A stretch of 64,000 nucleotides of DNA from Polyodon spathula (Eukaryota; Chordata; Actinopteri; Acipenseriformes; Polyodontidae). The notes beneath the pieces are model-generated. The model was given only the letters and a program-made list of their open reading frames with translations. It ran no database searches and was not told where the DNA came from. A program made the position numbers and the translations under genes. Positions 11,173 to 21,913 of the stretch are shown here, piece by piece. The stretch is from assembly GCF_017654505.1 (NCBI RefSeq), contig NC_054536.1, positions 10,775,794-10,839,793 on the forward strand. The letters run 5' to 3'. Numbering within the stretch: the first letter of the stretch is position 1; the number at the start of each line of letters is the position of its first letter.

Positions 11173-11802
11173 TGTAACAAAGTGCCCGCCCCTGTGTATA
11201 TTATCTGTTATGTGTTGCGTGTGGTGTGTTTAAATGTTGGTGTATAGACATTGGTACACGGGATATAAACGGGTCTGTAACACGAGTGTTTAAAAATGTA
11301 TATGTGTATTTAGGCACGAGGATTGCACAGCACTTCACGTGCAAGTAAAATGTAGTAATATGTGAGCACGGGGAATTGCACTTTATTAATTCACGTGCTG
11401 GGATTCAAGTGAATAATTAATTGGTAATTGAATCCCAGCACAATAGTATATATAGATGCACGTTGTCACATACTGGTTGTTGGGTGTTCGGTGAGCGGAG
11501 AACGGGATTGGAGACGGAGGAAATAAGGAAAGTAGTAGTAATAATAATAACAACAAAGTATCTGCTCACCGTGTTTGTCAGTGTCTGTCCATGCACCGTT
11601 GTGTTAAGTTTAGTCTGTTTTCGTTTGTCTATTTATTTTGGCGTAGAGTGCCGTGTCCTGTGTGTTTCGTGTTTGTTAAACCTTTTATTTTGCATTAAAC
11701 CGGCGCCAACAGGCGTCTTCATCATTTCATCCGTCCTGTGTTCTGTGTATTGCATTACCTTTCCTGGTTCTGACGCCGCCCACTTCGGCCGTCTCTGTGA
11801 CA
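11173..11802 (+). repeat. 3' LTR of the 8.4-11.8 kb element
   Basis: 630 bp, same ends and internal landmarks as the 5' LTR. Followed directly by the ATATG target duplication at 11803-11807. Confidence 0.9.
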
Positions 11803-12090
11803 ATATGTTAACAAAATATAGAATGAAAAGACTGTAGGGGGTTATCACAAGCCTTTGAATAAGCATACAGTGATCAATTCAGTTATTTCCATTTAAATTT
11901 AAGCTATAATGAAACATGTTAAATATAATACCTTATTAACTTGTACCATGCTTGGACTAAGCTTGACCTCTCTCTCGGTTTCTAAAAATTCACCTGCACA
12001 AGCATGTTTTCGCATACCTTGTTTACTTGCCAAGGCTAGTGTTTTAATTAATATGAAACTCCACTGTAAGCAGTTTTCCAAATTCACCAC

Positions 12091-12512
12091 TGTGACAGGC
12101 TGACAAGCGAATAGAGGCCCAGAGACAGACTGCAGTTCAAAAAAATAATATTTTCATTACAAATAAACAAAAAAAAAGGGCACAAGGGCCAAAACAAAGG
12201 GATTTAAACACAAATAGAAAGACACAAAACAAGACTTACAAAAATAAAGGTTTCCAGGCTGGGCGATGCCTTCACTGGATGAGAAAATTAAAAAAAAAAA
12301 AAAAAAAAAACCAGCAAGCACAAACACCAGCTTGCTCCCTTTGCTCCCTAATGGGAAGCTGAGGCCTCCTTTTATGTCAGGTGGCTGGGTGCTGATTGAT
12401 CGTTAATTACTCTAATCAACCCCAGCCACCTGAACACAATAAACCCAGGTAGGTAGGGGAATTTAACCCCATAACTGCCAATTTATCAAGGGCAGAGCTC
12501 TGCTCTGCCACA
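12091..12512 (-). mobile_element. solo LTR with 5-bp target duplication
   Basis: On the minus strand it begins TGTGGCAGAGCAGAGCTCTG and ends GCCTGTCACA, 422 bp. The flanks are a perfect ACCAC duplication (12086-12090 and 12513-12517). This fits an LTR retrotransposon that lost its interior by LTR-LTR recombination. Its start resembles gypsy-type LTRs seen in fish genomes (from general knowledge). Confidence 0.85.
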
Positions 12513-12517
12513 ACCAC

Positions 12518-14040
12518 ATTAAGTAATTTTTTTATCCAATTCAAGAGACGCCTGGACCGGTATCTTTTCAGATAATACAAAAAAGCGTACATCCTAATTT
12601 TTTAACTAAGCTGTCATTATTTTCTTATAATATAATGAGATACACACTCCTATCCTTCTTAAAGCACCTTCTGTTGATTATCATTCAAGGTTGGCAAATC
12701 CCGCTTTCAAGAGCCAACACCAAATCCCTCCTTGAGGTGCCAAAGACCAAGCTTTATCTTTTGAAGGTCTGAGACAAACATCTGCCGAAAAACTACACAC
12801 CCCAAAATGATTAATTTACCTTTCAAACACTATAGCTTTTTCTGCAAATAAACTCTGTTTATTACTGCAGTAAAACTTTATATAAACTAGACATGTATAT
12901 TCTTTGGTTTAACTGATATCGTAATGTCTAAAAACTTTTTGTTTAGTTGGAGAAATTGAACTAATTCGTAAATTGATTTAATTAAATGAACATTATCTGA
13001 AAGGTGTCTTAATATATTTGAAATATTGTCAACACCACCATGCTTCTGTGATATTAACTTTTACTATGTTTTTTTCAACAGTTTAACTTTAAATGGCATT
13101 ATAAGCTGTATTCTAATTAAGTTACTTCAGTATAACAGTTGCTCATAGAAATGGTAATATTATTTTACTCCATTGATAAATCTTTTAAGTTTTGAATGGA
13201 AGGTCCAGTTATTTATATCTAAATACAGGCTATTGTTAACATATTAGACTCAGCACATTCCCAGCAAGATTCAAACTCTGCGCCAGGCTCAGCTCGGGCT
13301 GGTTCTGCGATCACCACGACAAGCCTGTGCAGATCTGCTAAAAAACATTTTCTAAAACGCATTACAGTCATTATAATATTTGTTGCAGTTCAACAAATAT
13401 TCAATGTGTATCCCAATAACCTGCAAAAAATTAGATCTTGTTAGCTGGTCTCCCATTATTACATTCTCGTTCCCATCATTAGTGGGTAAACACATTTTAA
13501 CTGATGCCTGGTCCATCAAAGAACCGCAAACCCTTGCAACCGAGGCCTTCCATGCAAAAGGATCTAGTGACTTAAAGCACTAAAGGGACGTGCCAGAACC
13601 ATCTGTGACACAGCAACAGGGCTCTCTGTCATAGGGATATATAGCCAGCCTTGTAATGTATCCAACCTGTGCTAGCATGTACAGAGCAGAACACAAACAA
13701 GGCAAAACTGGCTATACAAAAAGATAAGACTAAAAAAAAACAGATAGATAAAGATAGCTCATATAAGTTGCAATAACTTTCAAGGCCAGCCCATACCCCC
13801 TATGGTTCACTCTTTTAAACAAAAAGGAAGCAGAGAAAACACAGGTAGAAAACTTCACCCCACAAATACAATAAAACACAGGGAGCAAAGTGCACGGAAA
13901 AACAAATATCATAAACCTCATAATAGTTGACAGGTATAGCAATAAATTGTATTAATGTCCTAAAAGCTCTAATTGGCAAACTAGGCATTCAATAATATAG
14001 TACAACTACATATATTTATATTGAACTATAGAGCTGTGAA
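12518..14040. other. non-coding stretch
   Basis: Only short ORFs without recognisable content. No gene supported. Confidence 0.5.
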
Positions 14041-14049
14041 ATTTGAAAA

Positions 14050-14440
14050 AAGTACTGCCGTTGGGCAAAGATTTTCTCCATCATTCGCTGGAAGGTTATA
14101 GAATTGAAAAAGTCCGAAGGGTGTTCGGAAGGCTGTTAATTCCTTAGATCTGTTGGTCGGTGATATTTGCCAATATACCTTACTGAGATAAAGATGGCAT
14201 TGGATATCTGTCGAATTTCAAAATGGCATCCATTTTCCGAAACTTCCAAGAACTGGAAGAAGGCTTGATGACTTTACTGTAAAGCATTGCATTTACTTCC
14301 TCTTTCAGGGTGTCCGGGAGTCTTTCTGGAATCTGATACATGCTTTGTCTGGAGGATGTGAAGAATTCTTCTGCTGTTTGTTTTCCCTTTTACTGTATCC
14401 CTGCCGTTGAATGATTCTGCCGGCTGCCGTTCGCACAGCT
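14050..14440 (-). pseudogene. Ty3/gypsy reverse transcriptase fragment, decayed
   Basis: Read on the minus strand across frames, the segment holds the start of a gypsy reverse transcriptase: a PERL-type stretch leading into LKEEVNAML (about 14335-14285), then VIKPSSSSW, then KFDRYPMPSLSQ (about 14224-14182). These match the region before and within the first RT motifs, in which KFDAYPMP is typical of one gypsy clade. Frames shift several times and the YxDD region is absent. There is no LTR next to it, so it is an old truncated fragment. Confidence 0.6.
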
Positions 14441-14444
14441 TGGG

Positions 14445-14448
<4 letters not shown>

Positions 14449-14502
<54 letters not shown>
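14449..14502. repeat. (TA)n microsatellite
   Basis: About 54 bp of uninterrupted TA dinucleotides. Confidence 0.95.
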
Positions 14503-14505
<3 letters not shown>

Positions 14506-14549
14506 TGTGTAACTTGTTGTTGTATGTCCACCAGCCAGTTAGTCACCAG

Positions 14550-15950
14550 GGCTGTGTTTTACCTGCCCCACTGTTGAGTAGACCTCGTTGGCTGCCTCAG
14601 CCCATCCACCCCGGTGTGTCGGGCCTTCAAAAAAAAAAAGAAAAATGTGTTCTTTGGCTTTGGTCTTTTCACTTGCCTGCCGCTGTTGATCTGCCGCTGT
14701 TGATTGACTTACTATCCCCTTACTATCTATCTATTACTTACTATCCCCTCGGGCTGTCCATCTCCCGTGGGCAGTGGACCTCCTCTCGAGGGAGGGTGCT
14801 CACCCGTCAGAATGGCAGCTGCACCTTCAGGTGGTGCAGTGCATTTGGAAACTCTTCAGGGAAGCCCACATCGATCTTTTTGTCCCCTGTAGTCCTCCCT
14901 CCACAGCTGAAAAAATTGGCACCAACCACTAGGCACCAACGCCCTAGTCCACGAGTGGCCCAAAGTGCTATTGTATGATTTCCCACCGATACCACTGCTC
15001 CCTGCCTTCCTCAGGAAGGCCAGGAGAGACAAGGCGACAGTTCTGCTGGTGGTGCCCAGATGGCCCAAGAGATTCTGTTTTTCAAACCTCTGCCAGCTGA
15101 TGCAGGGCCAGCCCTGGGAGATCCCGCTCGTCACAGGCGAAAGGCACCCTCTGGCATCCAGAACCGGGCAGACTACAACTGTGGGTCTGGCCCCTGAACG
15201 GGACCGTCTGTCTGCCTTAGGGCTATCAGACACAGTCGTCAGTACACTGCAGGATACTATGGCCTCCTCCGCAGCAACTGCAACTATTGTGCAGTTTCTG
15301 CAAAATCTCGGGGTGGGTTGATCCCCCTCTACGTCGAAAGTGTACCTAACAGCCATATCTTCATGCCATGTCCCCACTGACTCAGTGTCCTGGGCGCTCA
15401 TATACTAGCAACCCGTTTTCTGAAGGGTGCTCGGCGGTTACGTCCTCCCCGAATGGAGTCTAGACGTGGTATTGGAGGCTCTTATTAAGGCCCTGTTTGA
15501 GCCTATTTATTCCATAAAGTTGAAATATCTCTCTATGAAGACAGCTTTTCTATTAGCCATCACCTTCACTAATCAGGTTAGTGAGGTACAGGCTCTGTCA
15601 GTGCACAGTTCCTGTATACGTATTTGGGACAATGGAAACTGGGTATTGTTGTGCACAAACCCTGCTTTTCTCCCTATGGTGATTATGGCTTTTCACTTGA
15701 ATCAATCAGTGGAACTAGAGGCTTTCCATCCCCCTCCTTTTGCGGAGGAGATGCACCAGAGATTGAATTCCCTTTGCCCTGTTAGGGCATTAAAAGATTA
15801 TGTGGATAGGATGAGAGCGCTGCGTCAATCTGAACCGCTCTTCAGACTGTCATGGTATATGGACCCTAGTACAGACTCTCTCGAAGCAGCGACTGTCGCA
15901 TTGGATTGTGGACACAGTCTCGACTGCGTATGACAATGACTATTTAAAGG
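14550..15950 (+). pseudogene. DIRS element remnant: RNase H-side region and tyrosine recombinase
   Basis: Three reading frames together carry the 3' half of a DIRS retrotransposon. The part near 14965-15200 encodes PPIPLLPAFLRKARRDKATV and VVPRWPKRFCFSNL, typical of the region between DIRS reverse transcriptase and recombinase. From about 15300 on the sequence encodes a tyrosine recombinase: VLEALIKALFEPI, LKYLSMKTAFLLAIT, NQVSEVQALSVHSSCIRIW, FHPPPFAEEMHQRLNSLCPV and RALKDYVDRMRALRQSE (15470-15850). Frameshifts and stops interrupt it. The box-I arginine expected in the RVSE motif is glutamine here (CAG at 15574-15576), and the C-terminal catalytic part is lost. Confidence 0.75.
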
Positions 15951-16949
15951 CATCACCTATATGTATGCTTACTTACCAAGCATGTCCTGAAGAAGTCTGT
16001 TGCATCTTCACCAAAAAAGACTGGGAGCCCTTGAAGCACAACAGTGCGGTTAGCTATCACATCGGCTTTCTGGAGGGAGGAAAACAAAGGAAATGCTCTT
16101 ATTCAGGCGTTCCTATTATTTCCTTTTTTATACTTTTTTTCCAAGATATCAATTGAGTTTGTAGTCATTTAGACAGTGAGAAACAAACAAAAAAATAACA
16201 TTAAAACATTTTGTATTTCAAGGAGAAACTCATTTCTGAATTAAACAGATATTTGTCGTAAAATGTATGTTTTGGACATTCCCACCCCCACTGTAATACC
16301 TCACCTGTGGGTCAAGTATCTTCAGAAACTGCATCTGTCCTGCTGATCCTTTTTGTCCCTCAACAGTGCCAACAAGTGTGGTGTGTGGCAATCCACAGCA
16401 GCAGAATAACTTTGTTTTAGGTCCACATTTGCAATTGTATTGAAATTCTATAATACATTTCTCTAGCACTGGTTACCTACCTTTAATCACCATGAATGTC
16501 CAGGTAAATATACAGTGCAAATATATTTTGTATTTTTTTTTAAAAATTATGAATTGGAAATCACAGCCAAATTCAATATAATTAATCATGTTATGGAATC
16601 CATTAACTACTAAAAGCTCTAAAATATGTTCTTTTTTTTAAATAACTGTACCTCCCATTGGTAAAATATAATGAATAGTGATAAGATTGACAAAACCTCA
16701 AACTATAACAAACTGACTTAAATCTTACTTTTTGTTGAGTATGTATATGTGCAGCTTAGTGTGTCCTGTCATAAGAAATCTTGACCAATATGAAAGATTA
16801 CTAATCTGATACATGCACATAGAACAAGGCTAACTATTTCCTTCCATTTTATCTAATTTTAGGGTGATTCATAAATCACACGGTGTAAACCGCAGATAAA
16901 CCATGATTAATGTTGCATGTTAAATTAATCTGCTGGTATTTAAAGAGTT
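15951..16949. other. non-coding stretch
   Basis: A+T-rich sequence between the DIRS remnant and the duplicated SLC7 intron segment. No gene seen; no counterpart of the SLC7 first exon of copy B was found here. Confidence 0.5.
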
Positions 16950-17882
16950 TACTTTGAAATACTGTATCAAAATACAATTGAAATTACTTACAAAAACTAT
17001 GTTAGGTTTGCATCCCAAACCAGCATATCCAGGCATATTTGGGGAGTTAAGTGGGATACAGTACAGCCACATCATGGAGGTAAAAGTACAGTAATCGGTC
17101 CAATGTCCGACTGCGGTGGGACTAGAGTAAGGGCGGATATGTAAAAAGTCGGATGACTAAATCCTGTTTTAAATCCCATTATACACAGCTGTAACAATTA
17201 CTATATTCACACAATTATTGTTTTAAGATTCACCTTTTTAGGGAGCGCCCCTAAATCCCTTGCTTAGACAGGTACAGGGTATTAATGCTGTGACAGAGTA
17301 GCCGTCTGCCGTGTAGGTGCCTGCATTCACTGCTGAGTGACAGGCAAGAGACTGAGGTTGAAGCTGATACGCTCCCTGCAGGTGAACAGGATTTATTTAC
17401 ATATCAACACACTGAACAGCTCACGTGACACTACCAGTAGTGGCAACGCACGGAGCACATACAACATAGTGTACGAAAATTTTGGTGGGATGTACAATCT
17501 CTGAACTAAACTTCTCTGTTCAATAATAAACTAACATTGCTGAAGAGGGTGATCATGGTGGATAAACGATTAGGGAGCAACAGACTACTGTATAAACAAA
17601 AACAAAAGAAAAGTTATGCAACGTTTCTTCTTGAATTTATTTCTTAGTTTTACTTCAGTATCATTCATAATCAACTGTACAGGAAGGTTCCGTATTCCAG
17701 TATTTGAGATAAAAAACAAACTACATTGACTTTTTTTGTGTTTATTTCAGAGGAGGTGAAAAACCCCTGTAAAAGTATCCCTTGGTATATTATAACAGCT
17801 GTGCCTTGTGTCATTGTGTTCTACCTGTTGGTTAATGTCTTCTACCTTATTGTCATGACACCAAAAGAAATGGTCTATTCAA
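16950..17882 (+). repeat. duplicated segment, copy A (SLC7 intron plus exon)
   Basis: From TTTACTTTGAAATACTG onward this matches 23219-23793 almost base for base, through the intron and the 132-bp exon. Copy A has an extra insertion of about 390 bp (17290-17682). Similarity stops at the exon end; the following introns are unrelated. Confidence 0.9.
17290..17682. mobile_element. insertion present only in duplicate copy A
   Basis: Copy B runs directly from GTATTAATGC to GCAGGAAGG with about 15 intervening bases, while copy A has about 390 bp here starting TGTGACAGAGTAGCCG. This start resembles an LTR end, but the other end does not give a clean partner or target duplication. Confidence 0.45.
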
Positions 17883-17897
17883 GTATGTATACTATAT

Positions 17898-17959
<62 letters not shown>

Positions 17960-18846
17960 ATTGTTTTGTTTTTTTTCAGTGTTGAGCAGTGACATGTAGT
18001 GAAAAAATATTTTTTTTTTTTACTTGAAATTGTATATAAAATTGTTTACCCCATACCTTCGTGGCAAGTATGTTTCAGCCAATTTAATCTGTTGTAAATT
18101 CTGTACAATTATAAATAAAATCAATGTCGTTTATCTGATGAACTTCATATATCTAGGAACCTTTGACTTTTGCACAATCCAAACAAACACATTTGATAAG
18201 GTTATCTACAGAAGTTATCCAGAAAACAATAAATCTACTACATGATTGTAGCCGAGTCCATAATTCAGTAGTGACTGTGCTTTTTTCAGATAGGTTATGT
18301 CTGAATAAATGATTCCAGGAAATGTCTAATTGGTAACATATTCTAGGCAAAGGGAGCTAACAGAATACAGAATCAGTGAAATGAACAGATTATAATTTTA
18401 CTGCTGAAATGTAGCACATTGGATTTAAACTACTCCTCTACTAACATCAAGACACACACATTGCTTATTGTTTCCTCACAGCTGCTGTAGCCATCACATG
18501 GGCAGACAGAACCATTGGTCATTTCTCTTGGATAATGCCTGTGTGTGTTGCCATTTCTACATTTGGCTTCTTGAATGGTTCCACGTTTGTCCAGAGCAGA
18601 CTGAATTATGCTGCAAGTAGAGAAAGACATTTGCCTTCTCTTTTGTCCATGCTACATGTTAAATATCTAACACCAGCTCCAGCAATAATATTCTCTACAA
18701 CTCTTTCACTAGTTTTTGCCATCCCCTCTGATATTCTAATGCTAATGAACTACAGTAGTTTTGCCAAGTGGCTAATGGTTGGGCTTACCTGCATTAGTCT
18801 AATAGTACTTAAATACCGTGAGCCCAACCTTCATAGACCATACAAG
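17751..18846 (+). CDS. slc7a13: SLC7A13-like amino acid transporter, copy A (two exons, partial)
   Basis: Two intact exons. Exon 17751-17882 (132 bp) follows a TTTATTTCAG acceptor, encodes EEVKNPCKSIPW and one hydrophobic helix, and ends at ...MTPKEMVYS with a GTATGT donor at 17883. Exon 18482-18846 (365 bp) follows TTTCCTCACAG, begins AVAITWADR, and encodes three further hydrophobic stretches with RLNYAASRERHLPSLLS and LTPAPAIIF, conserved in SLC7 light-chain exchangers; it ends REPNLHRPYK before a GTAAGA donor. Both junctions are phase 1 and agree. SLC7 light chains exchange amino acids at the plasma membrane, usually with an SLC3 heavy chain. The match to SLC7A13 is by family motifs and the few-exon layout; another SLC7 member is possible. 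No first or last exon was found nearby, so this is a partial copy. The intron contains a TA microsatellite. Confidence 0.7.
17896..17955. repeat. (TA)n microsatellite in SLC7 intron
   Basis: About 60 bp of TA dinucleotides, 14 bp after the donor site of the first copy-A exon. Confidence 0.95.
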
Positions 18847-19312
18847 GTAAGAACAAATCTTTTTTTTTTGTTTCTATAAAATAATCAATAAATACAATAG
18901 CTCACAGTAGCAGCTACTGTATAATGCATTCCCAATACAGAATATAAACTATGAAATGCAAATACAGGGGTGCCTGATGACCACGAGCTGACCCTTGCAG
19001 GGCTGGCCTTTTTCCTCCTGAGCTTTTGTGAAGAGTTGCATGGGTTTGGGAGCATCATTTTACATAATAAATTGGGGAGATGATATAATTTTGCCCTGTT
19101 GTGTAAGGGAGTACAGCTATAACAAGATTATACATTATCCTAAAATCATTTATTTTTTAGACCCTTTTGCCATCTGGTCTAAAATGTTCCGCCTTTACTG
19201 TATTTATCACTTTCATCAAAGAAAATGTGGACTTGTTTGTTTTTACAGTAAAACAAAAGCATGTACTATTCAGTGTGTGAAGTTAAGAATGAACACATGA
19301 CTAAAGCTAATT
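18847..19312. other. non-coding, presumed SLC7 intron
   Basis: Begins with the GTAAGA donor. I searched for the final SLC7 exon after each plausible AG and found no transporter-like translation. Confidence 0.45.
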
Positions 19313-19812
19313 ACAGTGCCTATAGAAAGTCTACACCCCCTTGAACTTTTTGTTGTGTCAGTGCCTCAGAGTTTCATGCATTTAAATAAGATTTTCCACT
19401 TATCTACATACCATACTCCACACTGTTAAGGTTAAAAAAAGTTTTTATTGGGAAAAAAATTATAAATTCAAAATACAAAACTGAAAGATCATAATTGGAT
19501 AAGTCCTGAAATCATGTGAATCACTACAATTTAACACTGGTGGAGGCCACTTAACTTGGTGTGTGATTTTGAAGGCAATTGGTTACACCTGAGCTAATTT
19601 AGGATTGCTATTACAAGGGGGGTGGACACTTATCCAACCAAGATATTTTATTTTTTATTTTTTATTAATTTTCTACAAATTTCTAGAATATTTTTTCACT
19701 TGGAAGTTGTGGGATAGGATGTGTAGATAAATGAAAAACTATTTTAATGCATTTTAATTCCAGGCTATAAGGCAACAAAAGGTGAAAATTTTGAAAGGGA
19801 GTGTAGACTTAT
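19313..19812. mobile_element. Tc1-type non-autonomous element, right end eroded
   Basis: The left end TACAGTGCCTATAGAAAGTC is a Tc1-type terminal repeat preceded by TA. The right side keeps the complementary GGAGTGTAGACTT but lacks the last bases before the expected CACTGTA. The interior has no transposase. Confidence 0.65.
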
Positions 19813-20010
19813 TATAAGAGCAAAAAAACTGAAATGGCAGTGGGCTGGACATGTAGCAAGAAGAAATGACCATCGCTGGACAAAGGAGATACTAGACTGG
19901 ATCAGAAGAGATATAAGGCAAACAAGAAGGCGGCTTTTGTTGAAAAATCTTGGGGAGGCCTTCATCCAGCAGTGGATTGAAAAAGGCTGAATGTGTGTGT
20001 GTGTGTATTT
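19813..20010 (+). pseudogene. RTE-like LINE 3' fragment with GT tail
   Basis: Encodes LKWQWAGHVARRNDHRWTKE, then ILDWIRRDIR, then LGEAFIQQWIEKG and a stop, followed by a short (TG)n tail. The WAGHVAR...RWT and QQW...G pattern is the usual C-terminus of RTE-type LINE reverse transcriptases. Only the extreme 3' end remains. Confidence 0.6.
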
Positions 20011-20469
20011 GTAATATTAATACTGACTTGTGATTCAGTAAACAGCTGGCAAATATTCCATTAAGTCAGTCACAGGCAACTTGGTCTCAACTATTTCTTT
20101 ACAAGAGAAAAGGTTTTGTCCATCTTCTTTATAAGAGTCATCTCTCTCCCTCTTTTCCTCATTTCCTCTACTACTGTTTTTCTTTCAGCTTCAAGGCTTA
20201 ATTCATCCTCTCTTTGTGGAAAGTTTTATTTCTAGTTTTTTTTTACTGTGCTTCATTTTGGTTTTTCATACACTGTATTGTATGTACTCTATGCACTACC
20301 ATCGCTGCTAGTCTCATGTGAGTTTGCTGTAAATATGAAATAAAACTGTGCGCCATACTGGCGCTCAAACAGCAAAAACCTCCCTGTGTCTCCTGTCCTT
20401 TAAATCAGTGAACCCCATTTATACTTTTACAAAACACTACATTACTCTATATTACTCTATACACTATAT

Positions 20470-21360
20470 TACTCTATATGTAAACTTATGGAAACTATAA
20501 TGAGATCCAAAATGGAAAATGACCTATATGGTAACAGTATCCTGGGAGACAGTCAGCATGGTTTTAGGAAAGAGAGATCCTGTCTAACTAACCTGCTTGA
20601 CTTTTTTGAGGATGCAACATTGACAATGAATAATTGCAAAGCATATGACATAGTTTATTTAGATTTCCAGAAAGCTTTTGACAAAATCCTGCATAAAAGA
20701 TTAATTCTCAAACTCAACGCAGTAGGGATTTAAAGAAATGCATGCACATGGATTAGGGAGTTGTTACATGTAGAAAACAGAAAGTACCTATTAGAGGAGA
20801 AACCTCAAAATGGAGTGTGGTAAGTACCACAGGGATTAGTATTGGGTTCTCTGCTCTTCCTAATCTACATTAATGACTTAGATTATGGTATAGTAAGCAA
20901 ACTTGTTAAATTTGTTAAATTTGCAGACAACACAAAAATAAGAGGAGTGACAAAAGGTCATTCAAAATTATCTAGACAGCATTCAGAACTAGGCAGACAC
21001 ATGGCAAATTACACTTAATACAGAACAATGTAAGGTACTGCAGGCAGGCAATACAGATATCCATTATACTTACCATATGGAAGAAACTGAAATTGAAGAA
21101 GGAATCTATGAAAAAGATCTAGGAGTTTCTTCATCTAGACAATGTGGGGAAGCTATAAAAAAAAAAGCCAACAAAATGCTGACAAGTGTTGAATTAAGGT
21201 ACTGCAGGCAGGCAATACAGATACCATGCTTATGGGAAGAAACTGAAATTGAAGAAGGAATCTATGAAAAAGATCTAGGAGTTTATGTTGACTCAGAAAT
21301 GTCTTCATCTAGACACATGTGGAGAAGTATAAAAAAGCCAACAAAATGCTTGTATATATA
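20470..21360 (+). pseudogene. L2/CR1-like LINE fragment with internal duplication
   Basis: Matches the LINE at 34.2-36.7 kb from its KLMETI region to its KKPTKCL region. Residues LGDSQHGFRKERSCLTNLL and YLDFQKAFDKILHKRLILKL belong to the reverse transcriptase. Compared with the other copy it has stops and small indels, and the FADD box region reads FADNT, so it is inactive. A block of about 150 bp (21031-21180) is repeated at 21196-21350. Confidence 0.85.
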
Positions 21361-21913
21361 AATGAAAGGCCAATCCACTAAAATACAACAAATCTACTGG
21401 ATTTCTCATCTCACACTGTCAGCAAAGAAGGAGATACATCAATTAGTAATTACAAAGCTATGCTTTTGGTCTATAGATTTCGCAATTAACAGCCCCATTT
21501 ACCAAGATTAAAAAAACAAAAAAACAGCCCAATTTACCAAGATTAAAAAAATAAAAATAAAAAAGTAAGGTTGCACAACTAGTAAATAAGTAACTATGGC
21601 TCAATTTAGAGTTGTGTTTTACTAGTTAGAGCATTAAAAAGTTTTATTCCCTTAAAAAAATAGGATTGTGTAAATTGCACTTTGGAGGCCTTGATACATG
21701 TAGAAACAGTAAGTGCTGCTGGTTCAGTCAGATATTTTTTTTAATGTGTGTTACTATTATGGTACAACTTAAAAGACATATTTAAATCAAGCAGACAAAC
21801 CTTTGTAAGTTAATAAAATAGTCCTTTCTGTAGCATTGTATTTTGAAATTGTAAATGAGTTGTATAAGGTTAATGTTTAACCTTTTGTATAATCACAGAT
21901 GTACATATAATCG
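21361..21913. other. non-coding stretch
   Basis: A+T-rich, no recognisable feature; upstream flank of SLC7 copy B. Confidence 0.5.

Larger units (their letters stand above)
8374..11807 (+). mobile_element. complete non-autonomous LTR retrotransposon with repeat-rich ORF
   Basis: Two direct LTRs (8379-9019 and 11173-11802) enclose about 2.15 kb. Both LTRs start TGTAACAAAGTGCCCGCCCC and end TCTGTGACA. The element is bounded by a perfect 5-bp target duplication, ATATG, at 8374-8378 and 11803-11807. A primer-binding-site-like sequence follows the left LTR by two bases, and a purine tract precedes the right LTR. The interior has one ORF (9140-11140) and no protease, reverse transcriptase, RNase H or integrase, so movement would need enzymes from another element. 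The LTRs differ by a few short indels and substitutions, suggesting a fairly recent insertion. Confidence 0.9.

Noticed and set aside
12535..12576. FKRRLDRYLF-like translation resembling a LINE C-terminus
   Set aside because: Too short and without the surrounding motifs or a 3' tail to call a LINE fragment.
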